34,813 nt of DNA from CAVSUR01 sp052143655 (GCA_052143655.1 JBKQSL010000152.1:1-34813); one strand, 5' to 3'; shown: positions 23,561 through 31,886, counted from the first letter of the stretch. Translations and numbers: made by a program. The notes: generated by a model from the letters alone, not told the origin.

Positions 23561-24429
23561 AAGCGCACGGTGCCGGCTAGCTGCTGGTCCCGGATCACTA
23601 CGGCGACGACCAGGATGACCAGCATGGCCACCGTGGCCGCGCCCTGGATCAGCGCCCGGTTTGCCCGCGGCGCGTAGGCGTAGGCCGCGGTGAGCAGGCC
23701 GCCGGCCAGCAGCCCGCCGACGTGAGCCTGCCAGGCAATGCCCGAGATCGTGAAGCTGAAGACCAGGTTGATCCCGATCAGGAAGACGATCTGGCGCGCA
23801 TCCACTCGCATCCGCCTGGCCAGCACGAACCAGGCTCCGAACAGACCGAAGATAGCCCCGGACGCGCCGAGCGCCGCAGTGCCCGGCGGCGCCAGGTAGT
23901 AGAACATCACCGAGCCGCCCAGCGCCGACACCAGGTAGACGGACAGGAACCGCGCCGCCCCGAGGGCCCGCTCCAGCGCGGGGCCGACCAGGATCAGCGC
24001 GTACATGTTGAAGATGATGTCCAGCGGTCCCCAGTTGCCCAGGCCAGGCGGCGGCAGGAACGCTGAGGTGATCAGCCGGTACCACTGGCCCGACGCGACG
24101 CCGTACCCGAACATCGCCCAGTCGTCGCCCAGGTTCTGGTGAGCCAGCTCGACGAGCCACAGCAGCACGTTGACGGCCACCAGCGCCCAGGTGACCCGGG
24201 CCCCGCTGACCAGCCGCCCGCCGAACTGGCCCTGCGGCCGCCGGACATCCCGGTTACCCGCCCGGATGCACTCAACGCACTGCTGGCCCACTGCGGCCGA
24301 GCGCAGGCAGTCCGGGCAGGCCGGCCGGCCGCAGCGGACGCAGGACACGTAAGTCTCCCGGCCCGGATGCCGGTAGCAGGTCGGAATGCCCGTCTCCGGG
24401 TTCATCTCGGGACCGGGCGGAACGGCCAT
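23557..24429 (-). CDS. Rhomboid-family intramembrane serine protease
   Basis: The 290-residue protein begins with a B-box-like zinc motif (CYRH, CVRCGRPACPDC, CVEC; residues 18-54) and continues with about six to seven membrane helices. The catalytic dyad is Ser190 in LGASGAIFGLFGAW and His236 in WQAHVGGLLAG. NMYALILVGPALERALG supplies the helix-4-type segment. Rhomboids cleave membrane proteins within the bilayer. The cytosolic zinc module is common in actinobacterial members and may bind partners. ATG 24429 follows GGAG with no spacer, and ATG 24405 is an alternative. It lies five bases after the peptidyl-prolyl isomerase gene, suggesting one transcript. Confidence 0.92.
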   Translation of the reverse strand: MAVPPGPEMNPETGIPTCYRHPGRETYVSCVRCGRPACPDCLRSAAVGQQCVECIRAGNRDVRRPQGQFGGRLVSGARVTWALVAVNVLLWLVELAHQNLGDDWAMFGYGVASGQWYRLITSAFLPPPGLGNWGPLDIIFNMYALILVGPALERALGAARFLSVYLVSALGGSVMFYYLAPPGTAALGASGAIFGLFGAWFVLARRMRVDARQIVFLIGINLVFSFTISGIAWQAHVGGLLAGGLLTAAYAYAPRANRALIQGAATVAMLVILVVAVVIRDQQLAGTVRF

Positions 24430-24434
24430 CTCCG

Positions 24435-24974
24435 CTACTCCGCGGCTGCCCCGTCGGGGCCGCCGCTGATCTCCACCGACTCCAGCACGACGTCGGTCGC
24501 TGGCCGGTCGTTACGGCCCGTGGGCACCTTGCTGATCGCGTCGACCACCTCGCTGCCCTCGGTGACCGCACCGAAGATGGTGTGACGGCCGTCCAGGTGC
24601 GGGGTCGGCACCGTGGTGATGAAGAACTGCGAGCCGTTGGTGCCCGGCCCGGCGTTCGCCATGGCCAGCAGGTACGGCCGGTCGAACCTGAGGTCGGGGT
24701 GGAACTCGTCGGCGAACCGGTAGCCGGGGCCCCCGGTGCCGGTCCCGAGCGGGTCACCGCCCTGGATCATGAAGTTCGGGATGACCCGGTGAAAGATCGT
24801 CCCGTCGTACAGCTTCGCCGTGCGGGCCTGCCGGGTGCGCGGGTCCGTCCACTCGCGGGTACCCTCGGCGAGCTCGACGAAGTTCCGCACCGTCTTAGGC
24901 GCGTGATCGGGCAGCAGCCGGATCACGATCGCCCCCTGGTTGGTCTGTAGTGTCGCGGTGAGCGTATTGGCCAT
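24435..24974 (-). CDS. ppiA: Cyclophilin-type peptidyl-prolyl isomerase
   Basis: The 179-residue cyclophilin catalyses cis-trans isomerisation of Xaa-Pro bonds. The active-site block FHRVIPNFMIQGGDPLGTGT carries the catalytic Arg, Phe and Gln. GPGTNGSQFFITT and HLDGRHTIFGAVTEG are the remaining signature blocks. There is no signal peptide, so it is cytoplasmic. The place of Trp that binds cyclosporin in eukaryotic cyclophilins appears to be taken by His (HLDGRH). It heads a likely two-gene unit with rhomboid, and lies in the conserved crgA-rhomboid-ppiase-DUF5324 order known in Streptomyces. Confidence 0.95.
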   Translation of the reverse strand: MANTLTATLQTNQGAIVIRLLPDHAPKTVRNFVELAEGTREWTDPRTRQARTAKLYDGTIFHRVIPNFMIQGGDPLGTGTGGPGYRFADEFHPDLRFDRPYLLAMANAGPGTNGSQFFITTVPTPHLDGRHTIFGAVTEGSEVVDAISKVPTGRNDRPATDVVLESVEISGGPDGAAAE

Positions 24975-25112
24975 GAAGGCATCCTTGCATGAGCAGGCCC
25001 GTGCTCGGTCCCGGTCGCGGGCCGTACCAGGGCCGTGACTTCGGCGCGGCGGCGGGATTGACGCCGCCGGGAAAGGGAAAGGGCTAGCGGAGGAACTCTC
25101 TGGAGGTTAGAC

Positions 25113-25709
25113 GTGTCTGTTGTGAGCAAGAAACGCCTGCCTGCGTCGCAGGCTGTAAGCGATCGCGGCCGCGCGCTGGCCGCCAAGGCCCAGCCGGTGG
25201 CGAAGAACGTGGTCCCGGTGGCCGTGTCGGCCGGCGCCGCAGCCCGCCAGGGCGCGGCTAATGCCGTGCCAGTGGCCAAGTCAGCTGGCGCCGCTGCGCT
25301 CGCGGGCGCGACGACAGCTGCGGAAACGGCGGCCGAGTGGGCGGGACCGCAGATCGAGAAGGCCCGTGCCTGGGCCGCGCCGCGGCTGGAGCGCGGCGGA
25401 GTGGCCGTGCAGGAGACGATCGCGCCGAAGATCTCCGAGGCCCTGGTGACCGCCGCGCACCGGCTGGACGTCACCCCGCCCGCGCGGCGGCGCCGCTGGC
25501 CCCGGGTGCTGGCCGGGGCGGTGCTGGTGGCGGCCGCCGCCAGCGCGGCGGCCGCAGTGGCCCTGCGCCGGCGGCCGAGCCTGCTAGCCGATTCGCCGCT
25601 GCAGCCGGCTAGCCCGCAGACGCCCGGCGGCGCGGATGACGCCTCCGGCAGCGAGCCGGGTCAGCCCGCCGCGCCCGGCGACGATGTCGTAACCGAGCTT
25701 CAGGGCTGA
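25113..25709 (+). CDS. DUF5324-like membrane protein
   Basis: The 198-residue protein has an Ala/Val/Lys-rich N-terminal half with repeated amphipathic helices (QPVAKNVVPVAVSAGAAAR, NAVPVAKSAGAAAL; residues 26-68), an IEKARAWAAPRLERGGVAV segment, one membrane helix (about 134-152) flanked by ARRRRWPR and RRRPS, and an acidic disordered tail. Placement beside ppiA and the repeat-helix plus single membrane helix design match the Streptomyces DUF5324 family, whose function is unknown. GTG 25113 has GGAGG six bases upstream (25102-25106). It converges with the DUF6114 gene across a strong hairpin. Confidence 0.75.
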   Translation: MSVVSKKRLPASQAVSDRGRALAAKAQPVAKNVVPVAVSAGAAARQGAANAVPVAKSAGAAALAGATTAAETAAEWAGPQIEKARAWAAPRLERGGVAVQETIAPKISEALVTAAHRLDVTPPARRRRWPRVLAGAVLVAAAASAAAAVALRRRPSLLADSPLQPASPQTPGGADDASGSEPGQPAAPGDDVVTELQG

Positions 25710-25716
25710 CATCCCA

Positions 25717-25752
25717 GGCCCGGGCCCGCCGCGCCGCGGCTGGGCCCGGGCC
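25717..25752. terminator. Bidirectional terminator hairpin
   Basis: GGCCCGGGCCC (25717-25727) and GGGCCCGGGCC (25742-25752) form a perfect 11-bp stem with a 14-base GC-rich loop. It fills the 51-base gap between convergent stops at 25709 and 25761. No T-run is present on either strand. Confidence 0.65.
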
Positions 25753-25760
25753 GACGGCCG

Positions 25761-26309
25761 TCAGGACCGGCGTTCGCGCTCGGTCACGATCAGCGTCAGG
25801 CCCCGGGCATGCGTATCTGCGGCCCCGCCCGCCCGCCCGCCAGACTTCCCGGCCGGCACCCAGGCGAACCCGAGCGCTCCGCCGGCGGCTCCGAGGACAG
25901 TACCGGCGACGAAGCCGCCGACGTCGGCGGTCATCAGCGCGGCGGTAGCCAGCAGGATCGCCGCGGTCGAGTACAGCGAGCGCTGGACCGGATGAAACCA
26001 GGTCAGCAGCCCGGACACGATCAGGCAGACGCCCAGCGTGGCCTGCACGGGGCCAGCCAGGCCGACCCAGCCGGCGGAAGTGGCCGGACGGCCAGCCTGC
26101 AGCGTCACCAGCAGCTCCGCGCCGCCAGCGATCATCAGCAGCGCGCCCCAGAACGGACGGCTGGACCGCCAGTGCCGCCATCCTGCCCACGCCGCCGTCC
26201 GATTTCCCGGGCGTGCGGGATCCGGGCCGCCAGCCTGGTCGGCCGGCACGCTGGCGACGTTCCGCCCGGGCGGACTAGGCCGCTGCGGGCTGTCGATAGG
26301 CGCGGTCAT
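25761..26309 (-). CDS. DUF6114-like membrane protein
   Basis: The 182-residue protein has a ~45-residue polar N-terminus, then WRSSRPFWGALLMIAGGAEL and three further membrane helices (about 80-100, 105-122, 125-147), ending in a short basic tail. The RRxRPFWGxLL opening and the LTWFHPVQRSLYSTAAILLA region resemble DUF6114 proteins, which in Streptomyces usually sit next to a DUF6230 gene; none is here. ATG 26309 is preferred, with AGGAGA about five bases upstream; ATG 26330 is seven codons earlier without such a site. It is divergent from the DNA ligase across an AT-rich region. Confidence 0.7.
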   Translation of the reverse strand: MTAPIDSPQRPSPPGRNVASVPADQAGGPDPARPGNRTAAWAGWRHWRSSRPFWGALLMIAGGAELLVTLQAGRPATSAGWVGLAGPVQATLGVCLIVSGLLTWFHPVQRSLYSTAAILLATAALMTADVGGFVAGTVLGAAGGALGFAWVPAGKSGGRAGGAADTHARGLTLIVTERERRS

Positions 26310-26393
26310 CAGATCTCCTGCCGTGAGCACAGACGACGCTGCGTCCTGCGACCGGCCGACGGAGGTGACACTCCGCTACCGGCAACCGGTCAC

Positions 26394-26454
26394 GTTACTC
26401 ATGAGGTGACAGTTAACCATCGTCTGATTTAACCGGCAAATAACGCTCAGTAAC
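26394..26454. promoter_or_regulatory. AT-rich divergent promoter with dyad and TAAC repeats
   Basis: GTTACTCATGAGGTGAC (26394-26410) holds the perfect palindrome CTCATGAG and looks like a TetR-type half-site pair. Four TAAC copies follow at 26414, 26430, 26441 and 26451, the last three 10-11 bases apart. The stretch is much richer in A/T than its surroundings. It lies between DUF6114 (start 26309) and ligase (start 26592), and fits an operator-promoter region. Confidence 0.4.
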
Positions 26455-26591
26455 TTTTGCTCCCGATCCACGGCCCACGTTAGCGCTGCGCCTGCGACCG
26501 CGGCAGCGCGACCCCGGATCCTCCCCGGCCCGCCGCGCCGCGGGGCTGTGCCCGGCCGGTCACCGGCGCCCGGGTCAGGGACAATGGCCTG

Positions 26592-28289
26592 GTGCTCTTG
26601 ACGGATCTTGCAGCTGCGTCCGCGGCGGTGGCCCGGACCCCGGGACGGGGAGCCAAGATCGCGGAGATCGCCCGGCTGCTGGCCGTGGTCCCCGCCGCCG
26701 AGGTGCCGATCGCCGTAGCGTTCCTGTCCGGTGAGCTCACCCAGCGGCAGATCGGGGTGGGCTACGCCGCCCTGGTCGACTTGCTGGGCCCGCCGGGCCG
26801 GGCCGCTGCCGGACCGGAGCCGGCCGCCGACGGCGGCCCGGCTGATCGCGGGCCGGCCCTGACGCTGGCCGAAACCGACGCGGTGTTCGCCCAGATCGGC
26901 AATCTGGCCGGACCAGGCTCGCAGGCGCAGCGGCGCGAACTGCTGGGCGGCCTGCTGCACCGCACGACGCCGGCCGAGCGTGATTTCCTGGTCCGGCTGC
27001 TGGCCGGCGACCTGCGCCAGGGCGCGCTGGAAGGAGTCATGACCGAAGCAGTGGCCGCGGCCGCGGGGGTGCCGACCACCGCCGTCCGCCGGGCCCACCA
27101 GCTCGGCGGGTCGCTGCCGGAAGTCGCGGTCGTGGCGCTCGCCGGGCGGGCGGAGCAGGCCGCCGGCGGCGATCTTCCCGCGCCGGATGCGGCCCAGTCA
27201 GCGGAAGCAGCCCTGCGCGCGATCACCTTGCGGGTGGGCAGGCCGGTGCGGCCGATGCTGGCCGCCTCCGCGCCCACGGTCGCCGCGGCATTCGAGCGGA
27301 TCACCCCCGCGGCGGTGGAATGGAAGATCGACGGCATCCGGATTCAGGTGCACCGGCAGCAAGATGCCGTCCGGGTTTTCACCCGCACCCTCGATGACAT
27401 AACCGAGCGAGTCCCGGAGATCGCCGCGCTGGCGCTGGCGCTGCCGGTTACCTCGGCCGTCCTGGACGGGGAGGCGGTGGCGCTCGACCCGGCCGGACGG
27501 CCGCGGCCCTTCCAGGTCACGTCGGCGCGCGCGGCCAGCCAGGCCGAGGCGGAGCCGCAGCGCGAGCAGGTGCCGCTGACCGCGTTCCTGTTCGACCTGC
27601 TGCACGCCGACGGCACCGACCTGATCGACGAGCCAGCCGCCGGGCGCTACCGGCGGCTGGCCGCGATCGCGCCCGCCGGGCTGGTGATCCCCAGGATCGT
27701 CACCGCCGATCCCGGCGCGGCGGAGGAGTTCTTCCGGGCGGCGGTGGCGCGGGGGCACGAGGGCGTGGTGGTGAAGTCACTCGACGCGCCGTACCAGGCG
27801 GGCCGCCGCGGCAGCGAGTGGATCAAGGTCAAGCCGCGGCACACCCTCGACCTGGTCGTGCTCGCCGCCGAGTGGGGGCACGGTCGCCGCCGCGGCGTCC
27901 TGTCGAACCTGCACCTGGGAGCCCGGGACCAGGCGGGCGGGTTCGTCATGCTCGGCAAGACTTTCAAGGGCCTGACCGACGCGATGCTGGCCTGGCAGAC
28001 CGACCGGCTGCTTGCGCTCGCGGACCCGCCGCGCCCGCCGCCGACGCCAGCCGATCGGGCCGCCCAGCACGGGGTGGTCCGGGTCCGCCCCGAGCTGGTC
28101 GCGGAGATCGCCTTCGACGGCGTCCAGGCGAGCCGCCGCTATCCCGGCGGGGTCGCGCTGCGCTTCGCCCGGGTGCTGCGGTACCGGGAGGACAAGGCCG
28201 CCGCCGAGGCGGACACCATCGAGGCCGTCCGGGCGCTGTGGGCCGGGCACATCGCGGGCGGCGAGGACCCGGCGGCTGAGCCCGGCTGA
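26592..28289 (+). CDS. ligB: ATP-dependent DNA ligase
   Basis: At 565 residues it has an N-terminal DNA-binding domain (about 1-200), an adenylation domain with EWKIDGIRIQVHR (nucleophile Lys245, motif I), DGEAVALD (motif III), EGVVVKS (motif IV) and WIKVKP (motif V), and an OB domain ending with motif-VI-like RFARVLRYREDK. It seals nicks using ATP, alongside the NAD-dependent LigA expected elsewhere. Domain order matches mycobacterial LigB rather than LigC or LigD; there is no polymerase or nuclease domain and no Ku gene nearby. An insertion rich in Ala/Gly/Asp lies at about 68-90. Start GTG 26592. It is monocistronic by spacing. Confidence 0.92.
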   Translation: MLLTDLAAASAAVARTPGRGAKIAEIARLLAVVPAAEVPIAVAFLSGELTQRQIGVGYAALVDLLGPPGRAAAGPEPAADGGPADRGPALTLAETDAVFAQIGNLAGPGSQAQRRELLGGLLHRTTPAERDFLVRLLAGDLRQGALEGVMTEAVAAAAGVPTTAVRRAHQLGGSLPEVAVVALAGRAEQAAGGDLPAPDAAQSAEAALRAITLRVGRPVRPMLAASAPTVAAAFERITPAAVEWKIDGIRIQVHRQQDAVRVFTRTLDDITERVPEIAALALALPVTSAVLDGEAVALDPAGRPRPFQVTSARAASQAEAEPQREQVPLTAFLFDLLHADGTDLIDEPAAGRYRRLAAIAPAGLVIPRIVTADPGAAEEFFRAAVARGHEGVVVKSLDAPYQAGRRGSEWIKVKPRHTLDLVVLAAEWGHGRRRGVLSNLHLGARDQAGGFVMLGKTFKGLTDAMLAWQTDRLLALADPPRPPPTPADRAAQHGVVRVRPELVAEIAFDGVQASRRYPGGVALRFARVLRYREDKAAAEADTIEAVRALWAGHIAGGEDPAAEPG

Positions 28290-28347
28290 ACCGGGCACCC
28301 GCGGGCGGGCTTCCGGCGGGCCCATCGCGCCGGCGTACCGCCCGGTG

Positions 28348-28366
28348 CGGCCCGCCTGACGGGCCG
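28348..28366 (+). terminator. Hairpin after DNA ligase gene
   Basis: CGGCCCG (28348-28354) and CGGGCCG (28360-28366) form a seven-bp stem with a five-base loop, 58 bases after the ligase stop and well ahead of the GH18 start at 28503. No T-run follows. Confidence 0.4.
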
Positions 28367-28502
28367 GGGCGGCGGCGCTCCCGGGCCTGGCGGGCGGTCT
28401 CGGACCCGGGCCGGGTCTGGGCAGCGGCCTGGCTGCGCGCTAGCGTCCTGGTACGACAGTCAGCGGCGCCACCGCGCCCCGGAGGAAGCGGGCACAGTAA
28501 CC

Positions 28503-29675
28503 ATGACTTCCCCAGCGCTCCGCAGTCGCCCGATCCTGGCCGCGGCCGTGATCGTGACCGCCGCGGTGCTGGGCGGCCCGCTCGCGGCAGGTGCGCCCGC
28601 CGCTGCGGCGCCTGCCGCCGACCGGGCCGCGGCGGATCTGACCACCGCGGGCCTGACCACCGCGAGCCTGACCACGGCGGCGGCCCAGGCCGATCGTGCG
28701 GGCGCCCCGGGGCCGGGATCCACGCCGACACGGATCCCGGCCCGGGTTTACGCGCCGTATTTCGAGGCGTGGACCCGCCGCCGGATCACGGCGGCGGCCA
28801 GGCACTCGGGCGCCCGTTTCTTCACCCTCGCGTTCCTGCAGGCCCCCCGGCCTGGCTCCTGCACGCTGACCTGGAACGGCTACCGCTCTGAGCCGGTCAT
28901 GCCGGGCGGCCGCTACAGCAAGCAGATCGCCGCGCTGCGCGCCGAGGGCGGCAACGTGATCCCGTCGTTCGGCGGCTACAGCGCCGACCAGGGCGGGACC
29001 GAGATCGCCGACTCCTGCCCCAGCCCGGCCCGCATCGCCCGCGCATACGAGTCGGTGGTCACCGACTACGGCGTGACCCGGCTGGACATGGACGTGGAGG
29101 CCCGCTCACTGACCGACCGGGCTGGCCTGGTCCGGCGCGACGAGGCCATCCGGCTGCTGCAGGACTGGGCCGCGCGCCGGCACTGGCCGCTGCAGATCGT
29201 CTTCACGCTGGGAGTCGAGCCGCACGGCCTGCCCCGTGCAGACCTTGCCGTGCTCACGGCAGCGCGGGCGGATGGCGTCGCGATCGCGGCCGTGAACGTC
29301 ATGGCCTTCGACTACTACAACAAGACCACGGTCTCGCACATGGGCGCCGAGGCGATCAGTGCTCTGCTCGGCGTGCACCGCCAGCTCGCCCGGCTGTATC
29401 CGGGCCGGTCCAGCCGCCGCCTGTGGCGGATGACGGGGATCACGCTACTGCCCGGCATTGACGACTTCCCGGGCAAGACGGAGGTCACCTACCTGCCGGA
29501 CGCGCGCCGGGTGCTGCGCTTCGCCGCCGCCCGCAGGCTGCCGCTGATCAGCATCTGGGCAATCCAGCGGGACAACGGGGGCTGTCCGGGCACTATCGAC
29601 AGCAACTTCTGCTCGGGAATCCGGCAGCGCCCGTGGGCTTTCAGCCACCTGCTGGAGCCCTACACCGGCCGGTAG
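28503..29675 (+). CDS. Secreted GH18-like glycoside hydrolase
   Basis: The 390-residue protein has a signal peptide (about 1-37, ending AAAAPA), a linker with three LTTA(G/S/A) pentapeptides (46-60) and a GH18-type barrel. Catalytic DxDxE is present as RLDMDVE (Asp195, Asp197, Glu199), with VIPSFGGYSA as the earlier SxGG strand, VMAFDYY (about 266-272) as substrate-contact strand and ISIWAIQRDNGG near the end. These match chitinase-like proteins of the ChiC/D type. The first Asp of the full DxxDxDxE is Thr here. No chitin-binding module is attached. GGAGG at 28481 is 17 bases from the ATG, farther than usual. Chitin as substrate is likely but unproven. Confidence 0.85.
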   Translation: MTSPALRSRPILAAAVIVTAAVLGGPLAAGAPAAAAPAADRAAADLTTAGLTTASLTTAAAQADRAGAPGPGSTPTRIPARVYAPYFEAWTRRRITAAARHSGARFFTLAFLQAPRPGSCTLTWNGYRSEPVMPGGRYSKQIAALRAEGGNVIPSFGGYSADQGGTEIADSCPSPARIARAYESVVTDYGVTRLDMDVEARSLTDRAGLVRRDEAIRLLQDWAARRHWPLQIVFTLGVEPHGLPRADLAVLTAARADGVAIAAVNVMAFDYYNKTTVSHMGAEAISALLGVHRQLARLYPGRSSRRLWRMTGITLLPGIDDFPGKTEVTYLPDARRVLRFAAARRLPLISIWAIQRDNGGCPGTIDSNFCSGIRQRPWAFSHLLEPYTGR

Positions 29676-29731
29676 CAGAAGCCGGGCCCGGCCCGGCGAG
29701 GCGTCGCCACCCGGGCGGGACCGGGCGATGA

Positions 29732-29767
29732 ACCTGCCGGCCTGGGCCGGCGCGGCGCACGGCAGGT
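29732..29767 (+). terminator. Stem-loop after GH18 gene
   Basis: ACCTGCCG (29732-29739) and CGGCAGGT (29760-29767) pair over eight bases with a 20-base GC-rich loop, 56 bases past the GH18 stop. It has no T-run and may be a terminator or processing hairpin. Confidence 0.4.
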
Positions 29768-29793
29768 CCGGGCCGTGAGCGCAGGCCCCTTCT

Positions 29794-29812
29794 TGATCAC
29801 CGAGAGTGATCA
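29794..29812. promoter_or_regulatory. TGATCAC dyad upstream of DUF2752 gene
   Basis: TGATCAC (29794-29800) and GTGATCA (29806-29812) are perfect inverted arms around CGAGA. An AT-rich stretch with TATTAC and TAATAC hexamers follows (29842-29857), suggesting an operator just upstream of a promoter for the gene at 29919. Confidence 0.45.
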
Positions 29813-29918
29813 GCCTGCCGATAAATAGGAAATGCCCGGCTATTACCGCATTAATACCCATACGATGCGCTGGATCTTACCGACGACTGGCTGGATTGGC
29901 CCCTCGGGGGGAGTCGCA

Positions 29919-30329
29919 GTGATCATCCGGCGGGCGTACTCGGTGCCCGAGCACGTCACCATGTTCGGCGCGGCGGCCGCGATGGCCGGGGCGGTCTATC
30001 CGGCGGTCATGGCGCATACCGGCGGGCAGGGCTTTCCGTGCCCGCTGCGCGCGCTCACCGGCGTGCCGTGCCCGTTTTGCGGGCTCACCACCGCTACAGT
30101 CGCGCTCACCCACGGGGACTGGTGGACCGCTGCTCGGACGAGTCCGCTGGCCTGCCTGGCGGCCGTGCTGGCCGGCGTGACCGCGCCGGTGCTCGCGGCC
30201 CGCGCGGCCGGCGTCGCGCCGCTGCCCCGGGGCTGGTCAGCGCGAGCGCGGCGGCGCACGGGCCGGGCCATGCTCGCGCTCGTCTCCCTGAGCTGGATCT
30301 ACCAGCTGCACCGCTTCGGCTTCCTGTGA
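29919..30329 (+). CDS. DUF2752 membrane protein
   Basis: The 136-residue protein carries the DUF2752 signature FPCPLRALTGVPCPFCGLTT (about residues 39-58) with Cys positions probably facing one side of the membrane. Three helices surround it: TMFGAAAAMAGAVYPAVM, SPLACLAAVLAGVTAPVLA and RAMLALVSLSWIYQL. GTG 29919 is preferred because GGGGGGAG lies five bases upstream (29906-29913). In-frame ATGs at 29832 and 29865 would place the AT-rich promoter inside the gene. The family's function is unknown; in actinobacteria it is often near small membrane proteins with Pro/Tyr/Gln-rich N-termini, as the RDD gene past the IS. The IS begins 42 bases after its stop. Confidence 0.82.
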   Translation: MIIRRAYSVPEHVTMFGAAAAMAGAVYPAVMAHTGGQGFPCPLRALTGVPCPFCGLTTATVALTHGDWWTAARTSPLACLAAVLAGVTAPVLAARAAGVAPLPRGWSARARRRTGRAMLALVSLSWIYQLHRFGFL

Positions 30330-30363
30330 CCGTCAGCCCGGCCCCGGACGCCGCCTCCGTCCC

Positions 30364-30371
30364 CCTTTTCC
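30364..30371. repeat. Target-site duplication, left copy
   Basis: CCTTTTCC immediately outside the left inverted repeat. The same eight bases follow the right inverted repeat at 31955-31962. Confidence 0.93.
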
Positions 30372-30392
30372 GGGTCTTCGAACTGGGCCGTG
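30372..30392 (+). repeat. Left terminal inverted repeat of IS
   Basis: GGGTCTTCGAACTGGGCCGTG, matching the right end at 18 of 21 positions; mismatches are at positions 12, 14 and 16. The GGxTCTTCG opening is usual for ISL3 elements. Confidence 0.92.
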
Positions 30393-30548
30393 CCCGGTAT
30401 ACAGCTTCCTTACGTTGCGTAACCGTCCGGGAGAAGACGCGATGGCCGTTGCAGGGCCAGGATGGCCGACTGATTGTGATTGATCAGTTACATATCGCCG
30501 CGTGTCGGTGCGCCGGATATGCGGGCGCGGACCCGAAGATCCTGATTT

Positions 30549-31886
30549 GTGACGATCGGGAATTACGGGCCCGCGCCTGCCCAGGATACGGCGTCGGTGC
30601 TGTTCGGGATGGGCGGCGTGGAAGTGACGGAAGCGGAGCGCGGGGCTGACGGGCGGCTCACGGTCTGGGCCAGGATCACCATCCCCGCGATGTGCCCTGG
30701 CTGCGGGACTGTTTCCGAAAAGGTGCACCAGTATGTCACGGTGACGCCGCGCGATGTCCGGGCCTGCGGGCAGGACGCGGACTTCTGCCTGGTCAAGCGG
30801 CGGATGAAGTGCGCGGGGAAGGACTGCCCGGCGGAGACGTTCACCGAGTCGGTGCCGCAGCTCCCGCCGCGCTGCACGATCACCCGCCGGCTCCTGGAGC
30901 ACGCCGGCGCGGAGGTGGCGGGCCGGGGGATCACCCCCGCCGAGGCCGCCCGGGACGCCGGCATCTCGTGGCCGTCCGTGCACGCGGCGTTCAAGGCGAA
31001 GGCCGGCGAGATCCTGGAGGAAGAGCCTGCCCCGGTCGCTCACCTGGGCATTGACGAGCACCGCCGCGGCCGGCCCCGGTGGCGGAAGGACACGGACACC
31101 GGGGAAACGGTGCAGCTCGCGGACCGGTGGCACGTCTGCTTCTACGACCTAGACGGGAACCAGGGCCTGCTCGGCCAGGTCGAGGGCCGCACGTCCGATG
31201 ACACCGCGTACTGGCTGGCCGGCGCCACGCCGGCCTGGCGCGACGCGGTGGAGGTCGTCGCGATCGACATGTGCGCCATCTTCGCCTCCGCAGTGAGGAA
31301 GATGCTGCCGCGCGCGGCCATCGCCGTGGACCTGTTCCACGTCGTCCAGCTCGCCGTCAAGACCACCGGCGACGTGCGGCGCCGCGCCATCCGCGAGCTC
31401 TACGGCCGCCGCGGCAGGGCCGGCGACCCCGAGTACGGCATCAAGCGCCTGCTCACGCGCAACCTGGAGAGCCTGTCACCGGAACAATTCGAGAAGATCA
31501 TCGAGACACTCGACGCCACCGCGCCCGGCCAGCAGCTGGCCATCGCCTGGATCGCGAAGGAGAAACTCCGCAGCGCCCTGAACCTCCGCGCCCGCGTCAC
31601 CGGCAGCACCCCCTGCGAGCGGCAGGTCCGCGACCGGATCTTCGCCTTCTACGACTGGTGCGCGCAGAACGAGGACACCCCCGAACTGCAGACCCTCGCC
31701 GGCACCATCGCACGCTGGGAAAACGAGATCGTCACCGCCGTGACCACCGGCGTCACCAACGCCACCGCCGAAAGCCTCAACCGCCTCGCCAAACTGGAGG
31801 CCCGTCACGCCTACGGCTTCCGCAACCCCGCAAACCAGCGCCGCCGCGTCCGCGTCGCCTGCACCCGCGGCACCCGACGCCCATAG
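30549..31886 (+). CDS. ISL3-family DDE transposase
   Basis: The 445-residue protein has an N-terminal zinc-binding segment (CPGCGTVSEKVH at 49-60 and KCAGKDCPAETF at about 87-98), a helix-turn-helix (ITPAEAARDAGISWPSVHAA) and the ISL3 DDE domain. Candidate catalytic residues are Asp169 (LGIDEHRRG), Asp240 (VAIDMCAIF) and Glu408 (NATAESLNRL). VDLFHVVQLA is also characteristic, as is the GFRNPANQRRRVR ending. It appears full length and uninterrupted. GTG 30549 has no clear ribosome site; GTG 30597, with AGGA ten bases upstream, starts at the VLFG motif where relatives usually begin and may be the true start. It is the only gene of the IS. Confidence 0.93.
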   Translation: MTIGNYGPAPAQDTASVLFGMGGVEVTEAERGADGRLTVWARITIPAMCPGCGTVSEKVHQYVTVTPRDVRACGQDADFCLVKRRMKCAGKDCPAETFTESVPQLPPRCTITRRLLEHAGAEVAGRGITPAEAARDAGISWPSVHAAFKAKAGEILEEEPAPVAHLGIDEHRRGRPRWRKDTDTGETVQLADRWHVCFYDLDGNQGLLGQVEGRTSDDTAYWLAGATPAWRDAVEVVAIDMCAIFASAVRKMLPRAAIAVDLFHVVQLAVKTTGDVRRRAIRELYGRRGRAGDPEYGIKRLLTRNLESLSPEQFEKIIETLDATAPGQQLAIAWIAKEKLRSALNLRARVTGSTPCERQVRDRIFAFYDWCAQNEDTPELQTLAGTIARWENEIVTAVTTGVTNATAESLNRLAKLEARHAYGFRNPANQRRRVRVACTRGTRRP

